Shown: positions 9,828 to 19,482 of the stretch, piece after piece | Numbering within the stretch: position 1 is the stretch's first letter | How the letters are laid out: each line of letters opens with the position of its first letter | From: Pyrinomonadaceae bacterium | GTDB lineage: Bacteria > Acidobacteriota > Blastocatellia > Pyrinomonadales > Pyrinomonadaceae | DNA length: 64,000 bases | Assembly: GCA_030841085.1 (NCBI GenBank) | Contig: JAVEDP010000025.1 | Location: 62,001 to 126,000 of the forward strand | Direction of reading: 5' to 3' | Notes under the pieces: model-generated | What the model was told of the DNA's origin: nothing | The model's input: only the letters and a program-made list of their open reading frames with translations | Database searches by the model: none | Position numbers and translations under genes: made by a program

Positions 9828-12800
9828 TCAGAAAGTGAACTTGAACCCGAACTGGATCTCCCGTGGACCAGCGTCCTTGTTGAATTGACCAAAGCCGCCA
9901 GCGGGCTTGCCAAAGTTCGCATCAGTGATGTTGTTCTGAAAGCCCAGGTTTGACGACCCCAGTGAAACGTAGTTCACATGGTTAAAGATATTAAAGATCT
10001 CAGTGCGGAATTGAATGCCGTAACGTTCTTTAATTTTCCAGTTCTTGTTCACTGAGAAATCAAAGTTGGTGCGGGAGGGCATTCTTATTACCCCGCGACC
10101 CAGCGAGCCGAATGAACCCGCTGCCGGCAACTTGAATGCTGCCGGATTTAGATAGTTAATGCCATTGTTAAGGTAAATAGGTACGCCAGCAACGAGGTCT
10201 GGACGCTGCGTAGACTGTGCCTCCAGTCCTCCGGTGTTTGCGCCAGATTGAACGTCGATAGGCGTCCCGCCCAGGAAGGTGGCAATTGCATTAAGCTGCC
10301 AGTCACCTAGAATCTGTCGGGCCGCAGAGCCCCACTTGCTAAACGAAGGTAGGACATAGACCACATTGGAAACCAGGGTGTGCCGGCGATCCAGATCCGC
10401 ATCTCCCTTGTCTAAATTATAGTTAAAGGGATCAGTGGTCGCGGCCGTAAACGACGTCACGGGAATGTTTGAGATGGTATGTCCCCAGGTGTAAGCAGCC
10501 TGGAAAGCCAGTCGATCAGTGAAGCGGCGGTTGAGCCACAACTGCAGCGAATGGTGACTCGAATCTCCCGTGGATTCACTCATCGTAATATCGCCGAGTC
10601 CTTTTAATCGCCGATTAGCGGCAACGAAAGCATCTGTATTAGCGCCGGTTCTATACAGGTTAGCCAGCGTCGCGCGCGCGCTTGGGACCACATCGTTGTA
10701 GTTGACCCCTCGCCTCCATAAATGTAATCCATGGTTACCCACGTATGAAGCTTCCAGCACCGTGTTCTTAAATACTTCACGCGACACCGTCAGGTTCCAT
10801 TGGTAGCTCTCCGGTGGACGGAAGTTTTCGGAGACGGCATTGCCAATGCTGGTGCTTGAAGCCGTCGCTTTCAAGGCCGCAGGATTTGGGATCGTATCCA
10901 GACTACGGTACACCGGATTATCAGCCAGGTTCGCACTGCCGTTATGCCAACCGTAACCTGCTGTCTGCGTCCAGGGAGCGTTGCCGGCCATGCGAAGAAC
11001 ATCTTCAATAACGTTCGAACGACCGATGTAGCGTCCAAAACCCATGCGAAGTGCGGTCTTGCCGTCGCCCTTAATATCCCAAGCCAAGCCCACGCGAGGC
11101 TGGAAACCGCCCTTGTAAGTTTTCACCAGGGCACGAGGTAACCCGGAACTGCCGAGTTGATCGGCGCGTACCAGGCCGCTGAGCGGATTGACGCCGTTGT
11201 AGAGCCTCGGGACGAAGTTGCTAATGCGATTGTCGGCCGACCAACCGGGGCTTAACTGCGACCAGCGCAGACCCAGGGTTAGGGTAACTCGCGGCCGAAC
11301 TTTCCAGGTGTCGTTTCCATAAAACTCCAGATCGCGCCAGCGTCCTTGGGTAAATTCAACATGGTCCCACTCAAAGTAACAGCCGACGGGCAAATCTTTT
11401 AGCAACGTATCACCAATGACGTTCCCAGTGCGGTCGTTGGTCTGACAGACCTGGTAGTCCCCGTTTGGCCCACCGGCTTTCTCATTCTTTCGGTTATTGC
11501 TGAACACGGCGCCAAACTTAAGGTCGTGAGAGCCGAGGACCTTCGACAGATCATCCTTCCAGATAAAAAGATCTTCCTCATTATTCCAAGGCGCCTGGTG
11601 CCAGAGCGCCGGGTAACCGCCACCTCCCCAAAGGGTCGGTAACCCAAAACCTTCTGGACGCGGGTAAACCGTGGGAAACTTAGATGCTATCTCGTCGTTG
11701 AGAGCAGCGGTCTGCGCACTGGTGGTAATGAAAATACTGTTACCTGCGCGAGAAAACGTAAAGTCGTTAACTGCACTCGATGAGAGTGTGTTTGTCACCT
11801 TCACCGCAAAGCTGTGGCTCGGTTGATCCCAATCTGAGCTCAACGTGGGGAACCCTGTGTCACCCCAAAAATTGCCCGAAGCCTGTCCATGCACCCACTT
11901 TTCATTGATGTAACGCACCATCACGTTCATGTTATTGGTGATGTTTACATCCCCGCGGATATTATCCTGGCGAGTGCTAACCGGCTGGGTAGGTGCATCA
12001 ACCCATAGGCCGTTTGGACCGTTGGGGTTAGGAAAGACTTTTAGTATGGCAAGCCCGGCCGGACTGAGCCGGTTGGCTGGGATCCTGTTACCCGGGAATG
12101 GCAGACCAGTCAGAGGATCATGCGGCACTGGACCAGTCAGCACGCCGCTAAAATCTCCCTGCTTTTCAGCCGCAGTCGGTACGTATTGTTGTGGCAACGT
12201 CTGGCCGCGCTGCTCACGCCGCCACTCCTGGCTCCAGAAGAAGAAAGCCCGATTTTTTATGATCGGGCCATTGAAGTTAAATCCGAAGTTTTTGTATTTT
12301 AACGCCCCTTTGCTGATCGAATGTCCCTGTGCATCTTTGGCAGGGTTCGCTTTCAAAAAAGCATCAGCGGCATTCAGCGAATCGTCGCGCAAAAAATAAA
12401 AACCGGCACCATGAAACTGGTTGCCGCCGCCTTTGGTGATCAGATTAATGACGGCGCCTTGCGCTTGACCATACTCAGCACTGAAGCTATTGCGCTCCAC
12501 GCGGAACTCCGCGATTGAGTCTATCGAGGGAAAGACGAGCAGGGTTGCATTGGAACCTACGTCCATGTTGTTGACACCGTCGATGGTCCACAAGTTTGCA
12601 TTTGATTGGTTACCATTGACCGACATGTCGACGTTAGAATCCAGCCCGGTGCCTCGTGCGGCAAAACTGCCGGCCTGCGAGACGCCCGGCACCATCAACG
12701 CCAATTGCGCGTAGTTGCGTCCATTCAAAGGAAGTTCAGTCACCTGTTTTTCTGCAATAAGGCTACTGATCTCACCGCTGCGGGTCTCCACCGGTGCGGA

Positions 12801-13175
12801 GCCGCTCGTCACGTTAACCACCTCGCTCACCTGGCCCACTTCAAGATCGAGGTTTAGGACCTTGTTCTCAGCGACGTGCACTTCGACACCTGTGGCAACC
12901 GTGCGCTTGAAACCCTGGGGAGACGTGCTTACCGTGTATTGCCCTGCCGGCAGACTTGTAAACAAATAATAGCCATCGTCGTTTGCGTGGGCGGTGCGCG
13001 TTGCTCCGGTGTGCTCTTCTTTGATCTCTACATCCGCTTTAGGCACCGCTGCGCCGCTGGGATCTCGAACGACACCACCCAGGTTTCCCACGGTCGACGT
13101 CTGAGCATTCACGGCGGCGAAAACACCGCAGCCAATCAATACCATCAAAGCTTGCAAGCCAAACTTCCTCAGCAT
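9828..13175 (-). CDS. TonB-dependent outer-membrane receptor with carboxypeptidase-regulatory-like N-domain
   Basis: A 1115-residue outer-membrane transporter of the Oar-like class expanded in Acidobacteriota. A signal peptide (LQALMVLIGCGVFAAVNAQ) is followed by a CarboxypepD_reg-like domain (GNLGGVVRDPSGAAVPKADV, about residues 25-110), a plug domain (LPLNGRNYAQLALMVPGV, about 145-270) and a long beta-barrel ending FKFTF, the aromatic C-terminus expected of barrel proteins. The ATG at 13175 is set by a strong AGGAGG six bases upstream; the frame is open further back to 13238 but that adds an arginine-rich stretch with no role. The gene lies downstream of two ROK-family regulators, which suggests the ligand is a carbohydrate; that is inference. 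Confidence 0.92.
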   Translation of the reverse strand: MLRKFGLQALMVLIGCGVFAAVNAQTSTVGNLGGVVRDPSGAAVPKADVEIKEEHTGATRTAHANDDGYYLFTSLPAGQYTVSTSPQGFKRTVATGVEVHVAENKVLNLDLEVGQVSEVVNVTSGSAPVETRSGEISSLIAEKQVTELPLNGRNYAQLALMVPGVSQAGSFAARGTGLDSNVDMSVNGNQSNANLWTIDGVNNMDVGSNATLLVFPSIDSIAEFRVERNSFSAEYGQAQGAVINLITKGGGNQFHGAGFYFLRDDSLNAADAFLKANPAKDAQGHSISKGALKYKNFGFNFNGPIIKNRAFFFWSQEWRREQRGQTLPQQYVPTAAEKQGDFSGVLTGPVPHDPLTGLPFPGNRIPANRLSPAGLAILKVFPNPNGPNGLWVDAPTQPVSTRQDNIRGDVNITNNMNVMVRYINEKWVHGQASGNFWGDTGFPTLSSDWDQPSHSFAVKVTNTLSSSAVNDFTFSRAGNSIFITTSAQTAALNDEIASKFPTVYPRPEGFGLPTLWGGGGYPALWHQAPWNNEEDLFIWKDDLSKVLGSHDLKFGAVFSNNRKNEKAGGPNGDYQVCQTNDRTGNVIGDTLLKDLPVGCYFEWDHVEFTQGRWRDLEFYGNDTWKVRPRVTLTLGLRWSQLSPGWSADNRISNFVPRLYNGVNPLSGLVRADQLGSSGLPRALVKTYKGGFQPRVGLAWDIKGDGKTALRMGFGRYIGRSNVIEDVLRMAGNAPWTQTAGYGWHNGSANLADNPVYRSLDTIPNPAALKATASSTSIGNAVSENFRPPESYQWNLTVSREVFKNTVLEASYVGNHGLHLWRRGVNYNDVVPSARATLANLYRTGANTDAFVAANRRLKGLGDITMSESTGDSSHHSLQLWLNRRFTDRLAFQAAYTWGHTISNIPVTSFTAATTDPFNYNLDKGDADLDRRHTLVSNVVYVLPSFSKWGSAARQILGDWQLNAIATFLGGTPIDVQSGANTGGLEAQSTQRPDLVAGVPIYLNNGINYLNPAAFKLPAAGSFGSLGRGVIRMPSRTNFDFSVNKNWKIKERYGIQFRTEIFNIFNHVNYVSLGSSNLGFQNNITDANFGKPAGGFGQFNKDAGPREIQFGFKFTF

Positions 13176-13390
13176 AAGAAACCTCCTGCGTCTGCGACGC
13201 CGAGCAAACGGTTGATAGGGATTCCGGGCGGATCCCAAGGACGACGACTAAACCTTAAGAATTACCAAGGCAATCGAACGCGAATGAAGATTCACGAACC
13301 CAGAGCAACTCTGGAAATTACGCCACAATTACCAAAAGCAGGACTACTAATTAAGAGAGAAGGGACTTTGTTGCACACTCAGACAAAAGC

Positions 13391-13418
13391 TTTTAATCCT
13401 AAGTCGGATTGTTGTCAA
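13391..13418 (-). promoter_or_regulatory. Candidate sigma-70 promoter for the TonB-receptor gene
   Basis: Reading the minus strand, a perfect -35 TTGACA (13413-13418) is followed after 16 bases by TTAAAA (13391-13396) as a weak -10. It would start a leader of about 210 bases before the ATG at 13175. The surrounding sequence is AT-rich compared with its neighbours. The rest of the 336-base gap (13176-13511) shows nothing else definite. Confidence 0.4.
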
Positions 13419-13511
13419 GAACTTTTTTAGATTTATGCTACATACGGCGCGCAGAAACTGACTTCTCAGCCTTACTCAAGGTCTTGGTGCCTTCGATTCG
13501 AGCAGGACTTT

Positions 13512-14693
13512 TTAGGAAACTGAGGCGAACTTGCTGGCCAGTACAAGACTCAGAGCGCCCATCAGCGTGGGCTGGTTCCCCAGTGTCGAACTAATGATGG
13601 GAATCGAGGGAAGACCGCGACAGATACTCGTTTCAACTGACGCTTTGAGATCCTCCGCGATGATCGGCCACGCACGGACGATAGGACCGCCCACGATGAC
13701 GGTCTCTGGAGCTAGACCCTGGATTAGATTCGCGATACCAATTCCTAAGTAACGAGCTGTTGTCTTCAAAGCAACGCGCGCACTGCCTTCTCCTTTGAGA
13801 GCTAGGTCCACAAGTTTTGTGAAATTCACGCCGTCGCTTCCGTTTTGACGGGCGGATGTTTTGTAGCGGGCGAGCGCGGCACGTTCAGAGGCAAACGCTT
13901 CCCAGCACTCTGTGCTGCCAGCGGCACAAGCGACCGGTGCACCGGTGCCAATGGTCATGTGACCGAACTCACCAGCTGTACCCCCTTCCCCACGATAAAC
14001 TTGTCCGTCAAAAACGATCCCGGTACCGAGACCGGCTTCTACCAAAACCAGAATGAAGTCCCGAATTTCGCGTATTTCTGGACGACCGAACCAAAGTTCC
14101 GCCAGGGCGGCCGCATTAGCATCGTTATCAATCGTTACCGGTAGAGAGGTGGCTTGCGTTACTGTTTCAGCGATTGGTACGTCGCGCCATTTGAAATGAG
14201 GCGCATATGAGCGCGAAGTCTCCGGGTCGACCCAGCCGGGGAAGCTGATGCCGATTCCTTCAATCGTGTCGCCGCTCTTACGCAAGAGTCGCAGGGCAAC
14301 TTCCGCAATGTTTTGGGCGGTGTTGTTCGCATCCGGATCTGTTGCGAATTCTTCCTGGCTCAGGACGCGGCCAGCCAAATCGCTACTGGCTACGGTTGTG
14401 TGAATTGCGCCGAGGTCCACGCCAATTGCCACCGCATCTCCAGTTCGCAGTGAAAGCAAATTAGGCGGACGTCCACCCGTTGATTCGCCGCTAATCTCTT
14501 CAATGAGCCCATGATTTATTAACTCGTCAACAATGTACGAAATGGTGGATCGTTGGAGCTCGATTTCACGTGCAATATCGGCGCGGGAAATTGGTCCCAA
14601 CTCACGAACATAATTGAGCACAATTTGGCGGTTTATATCGCGGATCGTATTCGAGCGCGCGACGTTGGCCTTTTTAAGATTTATCCGTCTCAC
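13512..14693 (-). CDS. ROK-family transcriptional regulator, zinc motif incomplete
   Basis: A 393-residue NagC/Mlc-type regulator. An N-terminal winged helix-turn-helix (about 15-65, ISRADIAREIELQRSTISYIV) precedes a ROK domain that normally binds a sugar or sugar phosphate. The kinase-type ATP loop DxGGT is absent (GVDLGAIHTT), so it is a regulator rather than a sugar kinase. The ROK zinc motif CxCGxxxC reads CAAGSTEC here (C256, A258, C263), so one of the three cysteines is missing. Translation starts at GTG 14693. The paralogue at 14957-16138 has the same length and aligns without gaps through at least residue 270. It probably controls the receptor locus downstream. Confidence 0.9.
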   Translation of the reverse strand: MRRINLKKANVARSNTIRDINRQIVLNYVRELGPISRADIAREIELQRSTISYIVDELINHGLIEEISGESTGGRPPNLLSLRTGDAVAIGVDLGAIHTTVASSDLAGRVLSQEEFATDPDANNTAQNIAEVALRLLRKSGDTIEGIGISFPGWVDPETSRSYAPHFKWRDVPIAETVTQATSLPVTIDNDANAAALAELWFGRPEIREIRDFILVLVEAGLGTGIVFDGQVYRGEGGTAGEFGHMTIGTGAPVACAAGSTECWEAFASERAALARYKTSARQNGSDGVNFTKLVDLALKGEGSARVALKTTARYLGIGIANLIQGLAPETVIVGGPIVRAWPIIAEDLKASVETSICRGLPSIPIISSTLGNQPTLMGALSLVLASKFASVS

Positions 14694-14956
14694 AGTATGG
14701 TTGGTAATTAGAGTATTTCCGAGACGATCACTGTCGCCCTCCCGACTTTTGTCGGGGCCTGCTATTAAGTAGTGCAGCGTAGCCCGACAGTCAACTGTTT
14801 TTTAGCAGCAGCTCACCTAAGCGGAAACCACCTCAGAATAGTTCAGCTGTTCTTTAGGGTGTATGACTGCCAGGAGTTTCAAATAGCCGGGAGGGATCAA
14901 TCGAAGAGGGTGCGGGCCACGTCTAGCGGCCCTCTTTCAGCGAGGCGACTTAGCTT

Positions 14957-16138
14957 TCAACCCATTGCCGTCCCCGAAAATTTGCTGGTCAAAACCAGAC
15001 TCAGAGCACCCATCAAGGTTGGGTCGCCATTCAAAGTTGATGGAAGTATTCGCGCCGAAGGTAACCCACGGCGCACGCTTCGCTCGATTTTCTCGGTGAG
15101 AGATTGCTCGATCAAAGACCAGGCTCGAGTTATCGCACCGCCCACAATCACAGCTTCTGGGCTAAGGCCAACCACAAGATTCGAGATGCCAATGGCGAGA
15201 TAACGCGCCGTCTCGGTGAGGGCACTCCTGGCTTTCTGTTCGCCTGCCAGGGCCCGGTCAATCAGAGTTTCAAAATCCGGCGCGCTGCTTGTTCCGCTTA
15301 ATGTTTGGTAGCGCGCAGTCGCAGCGCGCTCCGATGCGAAGGCTTCCCAGCAGTCGTCGTTTCCGCAAGAGCAGGGAACAGGTGCATCGCTGCCCACGAT
15401 CATGTGACCAAACTCACCTGCAGCTCCGCGCACGCCGCGGTATACCTGGCCGTCAAAAATAATTCCCGTTCCTACTCCATCCGCAACCAGGACAAAAATA
15501 AAATCGCGGGCGTCCCTGATGTCGGGACGTCCGAACCATAACTCTGCCAGAGCAACTGCATTAGCATCGTTGTCTATCGTAACCGGCAACCCAGTGGCTT
15601 TAGAGATCGTTTCGGCAATCGGTAAGTCGCGCCACTTAAAATAGGGCACAAAGATCACACCTCCGGTCGCCGGGTTGACCAGACCCGGAATACTTACACC
15701 TACACCTTCAATTGAACCCAGATCAGAAAACCTGCGAATAACTTCGATGATTCGCTCGAGCGTCCTTTCAGGAATCGGATCAGTTTGGAAACTCTCTCGT
15801 TGCAATGCGACACCGGCCAGATCACTAGTCGCAATTGTCGTGTAAGTAGGCGTGATATTCACGCCAATTGCGATAGGGCCAATCGAGCGCAAGCGAAGCA
15901 GCGTCGGCCGGCGGCCTCCGGTTGACTTCCCTTCGCCAATCTCCTCAACCAATCCTTCGCCTGTCAGCGCTTCAACAATTTCTGAGATGGTCGAGCGCTG
16001 CAAAGCGGTCTCGCGAGCTATCGTGGCTCGGGAAATCGGTTCCCTTTCGCGAACATAATTCAGCACTATCTGACGATTGATATCGCGAATGGTATGCAAG
16101 TTGGCGGCTTGGACCGTTCTAAGATCGATTCGGCGCAC
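14957..16138 (-). CDS. ROK-family transcriptional regulator
   Basis: A 393-residue paralogue of the neighbouring regulator, with a nearly identical DNA-contacting N-terminus (TIRDINRQIVLNYVRE in both), winged helix (about 33-65) and ROK domain. Its zinc motif is complete: H245 in GEFGHM and CSCGNDDC with C256, C258 and C263. The ATP loop is again degenerate (GVNITPTYTT), so it is a sugar-responsive regulator. The GTG start at 16138 follows a good GAGAGGG site. The pair clearly arose by tandem duplication; 263 bases separate them. Targets may include the receptor operon and the sugar genes upstream. The effector is unknown. Confidence 0.92.
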   Translation of the reverse strand: MRRIDLRTVQAANLHTIRDINRQIVLNYVREREPISRATIARETALQRSTISEIVEALTGEGLVEEIGEGKSTGGRRPTLLRLRSIGPIAIGVNITPTYTTIATSDLAGVALQRESFQTDPIPERTLERIIEVIRRFSDLGSIEGVGVSIPGLVNPATGGVIFVPYFKWRDLPIAETISKATGLPVTIDNDANAVALAELWFGRPDIRDARDFIFVLVADGVGTGIIFDGQVYRGVRGAAGEFGHMIVGSDAPVPCSCGNDDCWEAFASERAATARYQTLSGTSSAPDFETLIDRALAGEQKARSALTETARYLAIGISNLVVGLSPEAVIVGGAITRAWSLIEQSLTEKIERSVRRGLPSARILPSTLNGDPTLMGALSLVLTSKFSGTAMG

Positions 16139-16331
16139 GCGGTTGCCCTCTCATTCCTCAATTGCATCCCGAGCTCGTATGCCAGACAGATTGCCCTGGC
16201 ATCTTCACAAAACAGCACGGATAAATATTATAAACAGGTGCCGAAGTCAACGATTTCTCAAGTTCAATTGAACTACGCTTGCGCTCATCCAACGATCGTG
16301 ATTCCAGTAATAGTCGCCTGTTTACCGCTGT

Positions 16332-17447
16332 TCACATCCCAATGCCTTTCAAGTGATAACGCTCTGTATCATAAAGTCGCGAGACATCCACCGTGTCGAT
16401 CTTTCCCAGCACCATGGAAATATCTACCAGCGACAGATCGCAAGCGGGGGCAACTCCGCGAGACGAAACCATGTTTCCAAACTCGCCTTCCGCGACCGCG
16501 TCGGCCGCTCGAGCGCCGAACATCAGACCCATGATTCGGTCGACCGGGGAAGGTGGACCACCACGTTGCGGGTGACCAAGAATTACGGAACGGGCCTCGT
16601 AGGAGGTATCACTCAAGATTCTTCGGGACAGAACTTCGGCAACGCCGCCAAGCCGCGCGTGGCCGAAGGCGTCATGGCGATCGTCCATAATGATTAGCTC
16701 GCCGTCTTCCGCGTAAGCGCCTTCAGCAACGACGATCACCGAGTAACGCGGGTGTTGCGGATCGCGGGGATGCGACGTTGAATCTCCGAGCTTGTCGTTC
16801 AACAAGCGGTAGACATTCTCGTAGCGAAAAGCGTGCTCGGGGAGCAGGATAATGTCTGCCTGACCCGCAACACCAGACCAAAGAGCCAAATGGCCAGAGT
16901 GCCGGCCCATCACTTCAATCACCTGAACCCAGCCATGCGAGCCAGCGGGAGTGCGGGCCCGTTCGATGACTTCAGTTACGTTTCTCAAAGCCGAGTCAAA
17001 GCCAAGCGTGTAATCTGTTCCGGCCAGATCTTTATCGATCGTCTTGGGAATCCCGATGATGGCCAGGCCCATCTGGGAGAGGCGCGCGGCAACGCCCAGC
17101 GTGTCCTCTCCGCCACAGGCAACGATGGCATCGAGACCGAGCTTTTCGATGTTTGCGATCACCTCGGAAGACCTGTCAATCCGCTCACCCAATGCGTTGG
17201 GTGTCTTGAAAGGATTGGTCCGTGACGACCCCAGGTTGGTTCCGCCATCGCGGTCCCAACGTCGCACGGTGGAGCGTTCAAGCGGTACGGGATCGAATGG
17301 AGGGTCGAGCAAACTAAGCCAACCGTCGCTGAGCCCAACGGTTTCAATCCCACGCTCGGAAGCTCTGTAAACCAATCCTTTGATCGCTGGATTGAGGCCC
17401 GGCGCATCGCCACCTCCGGTCAGCACACCTATGCGTTTTACAGTCAT
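16332..17447 (-). CDS. 6-phosphofructokinase, probably pyrophosphate-dependent
   Basis: A 371-residue PfkA-superfamily enzyme that interconverts fructose 6-phosphate and fructose 1,6-bisphosphate. The glycine-rich start GGGDAPGLN (11-19), GGEDT (112-116), the catalytic loop PKTIDKD (134-140) and GHPQRGGPPSPVDR are present. Two residues decide the phosphoryl donor in this family: Asp instead of Gly in the GGDG motif (here D115) and Lys before TID (here K135). Both are of the pyrophosphate type, so it probably runs reversibly on PPi. The TIDKD loop has Lys where Asn is usual. A TTG at 17456 could also start translation, but the ATG at 17447 is preferred. It lies 35 bases after the stop of the CBM9-like gene. 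Confidence 0.92.
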   Translation of the reverse strand: MTVKRIGVLTGGGDAPGLNPAIKGLVYRASERGIETVGLSDGWLSLLDPPFDPVPLERSTVRRWDRDGGTNLGSSRTNPFKTPNALGERIDRSSEVIANIEKLGLDAIVACGGEDTLGVAARLSQMGLAIIGIPKTIDKDLAGTDYTLGFDSALRNVTEVIERARTPAGSHGWVQVIEVMGRHSGHLALWSGVAGQADIILLPEHAFRYENVYRLLNDKLGDSTSHPRDPQHPRYSVIVVAEGAYAEDGELIIMDDRHDAFGHARLGGVAEVLSRRILSDTSYEARSVILGHPQRGGPPSPVDRIMGLMFGARAADAVAEGEFGNMVSSRGVAPACDLSLVDISMVLGKIDTVDVSRLYDTERYHLKGIGM

Positions 17448-17482
17448 ACAAGCCAACCTGCCCTAAGAAGTTTTGGATTCGA

Positions 17483-18223
17483 TCATCGAACTAAATTGTC
17501 GGTGAAGATTATTTCGCCGAACATGCTCGGCAGATGGAAGTCGTCCTTGAAAGTTGGCGACCACGCCAACAATACGGGCGTCGGTAGCTTCTCGACTCGG
17601 TAAAGATTCAACCGCCAACGATCACCGGCGCGCGGGGGACGGTTTACGGCGGTCACGATATCCTCCATCGGAAGGGCTATCTCGCAGGTCCATTCACGGT
17701 CCCCTTCCTTCCCGTCCACTGTGCCGAAGACTTGCACGCCCCATTTCAGCTTTTGACTGTTCCAGCTTTCGTAGTGCAATGGTTTGCGTATGTCCAGCAG
17801 GTAAATATCGAGCATCGTCCCAAGCGGATTAATCTCCAATTCGATATAGCTGTTCTGATGAGCGTCGGCTTGAAGGAAGATTTCTACGACTTCTTCCTCC
17901 CAAAGATGCGCGTCGCGTTTCTGAAAGGTGGACCAAATATTGGTGTCGGCGCAGCGAAAGGAGACGTAAAGAAAATTATCGTCATAAAGTGCTCTCGCCT
18001 CTGTTTTGAGGGCACTGGGCGAGCCATCCAGATTTCGGTGAAGATCGCGGAACTGAGGCGCTTTGCTCCAAACAAGATCATCCAGTTTTCCATCCACGTT
18101 TATCGGTGTCGCCGTTCGCGACACTTCATACGCAGGCAATTCGCGTGATTGCCCATTGGCAAGAACTCCCGCGATGGCGACCATGCTCAGCGCTACCAAG
18201 AACGAGGAGATTGTTGGCTTCAT
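17483..18223 (-). CDS. Secreted carbohydrate-binding protein, CBM9/DOMON-like
   Basis: A 246-residue exported protein. A signal peptide (FLVALSMVAIAGVLANGQS) is followed by a single beta-sandwich typical of family 9 carbohydrate-binding-like proteins: INVDGKLDDLVWSKAP, ALYDDNFLYVSFRC, EEEVVEIFLQ, and EWTCEIALPMEDI near the end. It should bind sugars or a cofactor in the periplasm or outside, with no catalytic centre seen. A GTG at 18277 overlaps the stop of the aldo/keto reductase gene by four bases (GTGA), a common coupling arrangement, and would add 18 residues before the signal peptide; the ATG at 18223 gives a cleaner leader. Start choice is open, family call is good. Confidence 0.8.
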   Translation of the reverse strand: MKPTISSFLVALSMVAIAGVLANGQSRELPAYEVSRTATPINVDGKLDDLVWSKAPQFRDLHRNLDGSPSALKTEARALYDDNFLYVSFRCADTNIWSTFQKRDAHLWEEEVVEIFLQADAHQNSYIELEINPLGTMLDIYLLDIRKPLHYESWNSQKLKWGVQVFGTVDGKEGDREWTCEIALPMEDIVTAVNRPPRAGDRWRLNLYRVEKLPTPVLLAWSPTFKDDFHLPSMFGEIIFTDNLVR

Positions 18224-18273
18224 TATGACGTTGGTTATCTGCAGGCTTTGGAAAACATCCTGGCCAAATTGCT

Positions 18274-19257
18274 TCACCAGTAATTGTGTACACTCGAGCG
18301 TATCTGCTTCTCGTAGATGTCTTCAATCGCCGACATTGTTTCGCTTGTCAGCGGCAGCAGGTCGGCAGCGAGCGCGTTTTCGGCTACTTGTTCCGGACGC
18401 TTTGCGCCCGGGATGGCGCAGGTCACGGCCGGAAACATCAGTATCCAACGCAGTGCCATTGTCGCCATCGTCGCGCCTACTGGGACAAGCGGACGAAGGG
18501 CTTCGACGGCCTGCAAACCTGTCTCGAAATCCAAACCGGAAAAAGTCTCACCACGGTCAAACGCCTCGCCATGACGATTGAAACTGCGGTGATCGTCGGT
18601 GGCAAAGCGACTCTCGTGCGTCAGCTTGCCTGACAGCATACCGGAGGATAGTGGCAAGCGCGCGAGGATTCCCACGCGCCGGCGCTGCGCCTCCGCAAAA
18701 AAAAGTTCTTTTGGACGTTGCCGGAAGATGTTGAAAATAATTTGAACCGATTGCACGCCTGGGTATTCGATGGCCTTCAAACCTTCTTCAACTTTCTCGA
18801 CGCTCACGCCATAGTGTTGGAGCTTGCCGGCCGTCTTGAGTTCTTCCAGCACTTCAAAAACTTCCGGCATGTAATAGACCGGGGTTGGCGGGCAATGAAG
18901 TTGCAGCAGATCCAGCGCTTCAGTATTCAGATTTTGCAGACTGCGCTCAACAAACGCCGTGAGGTTCTGCCGGTTGTAACCGTCTGCCACGTGAGGATCC
19001 AGGCGGCGACCCGCCTTGGTGGCAACATAAAAGGGCTCGGTCCTTTGCTCACGCAGTTGTGCCAGCAGTCGTTCACTGCGCCCATCGCCGTAGACATCCG
19101 CAGTATCAAACAAATTCACGCCTTGGTCGAGGGCCTGATGAAGAGCTGCCAACGACTGTCGATCATCAACGGCGCCCCACTCAGCGCCAATCGCCCAGGT
19201 GCCAAAACTGATCGCCGACACTTTCCATCCGGTCCGTCCTAATTCACGATACTGCAT
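18274..19257 (-). CDS. Aldo/keto reductase
   Basis: A 327-residue NADPH-linked oxidoreductase with the AKR barrel. The catalytic tetrad is visible: D51 and Y56 in FDTADVYG, K81 in VATKAG and H121 in LQLHCP. GVSVEKVEEGLKAI and the C-terminal AIPGAKRPEQVAENA are typical cofactor-binding parts. The ATG at 19257 follows GAGGAG by five bases, a strong ribosome site. The substrate is likely a sugar or aldehyde, judging only from the neighbours (CBM9-like protein, phosphofructokinase, and divergent GH30 glycosidase). Confidence 0.93.
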   Translation of the reverse strand: MQYRELGRTGWKVSAISFGTWAIGAEWGAVDDRQSLAALHQALDQGVNLFDTADVYGDGRSERLLAQLREQRTEPFYVATKAGRRLDPHVADGYNRQNLTAFVERSLQNLNTEALDLLQLHCPPTPVYYMPEVFEVLEELKTAGKLQHYGVSVEKVEEGLKAIEYPGVQSVQIIFNIFRQRPKELFFAEAQRRRVGILARLPLSSGMLSGKLTHESRFATDDHRSFNRHGEAFDRGETFSGLDFETGLQAVEALRPLVPVGATMATMALRWILMFPAVTCAIPGAKRPEQVAENALAADLLPLTSETMSAIEDIYEKQIRSSVHNYW

Positions 19258-19482
19258 GAGTTCTCCTCTTCATCGGATCGTCGCATTGAAAGTCACCGCT
19301 TTGATTAATTTTGGACGGCGAAGTTACTCGAACAAATTCCGGTGCGCAACTGGCTGTTGAAAAAAAACCCGTGCCGTTGCGCCTGATAGCTGGTTCCCCG
19401 CCACGCTGCGTCAGGCCACTTTTAAAATCAGCTGTGCCATTCCTAGCATTTCACCCAAATACATATTATAAAGTCAGGCATT

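Noticed and set aside
13512-16138. ROK proteins as sugar kinases
   Set aside because: Both have an N-terminal winged helix and lack the DxGGT ATP loop.
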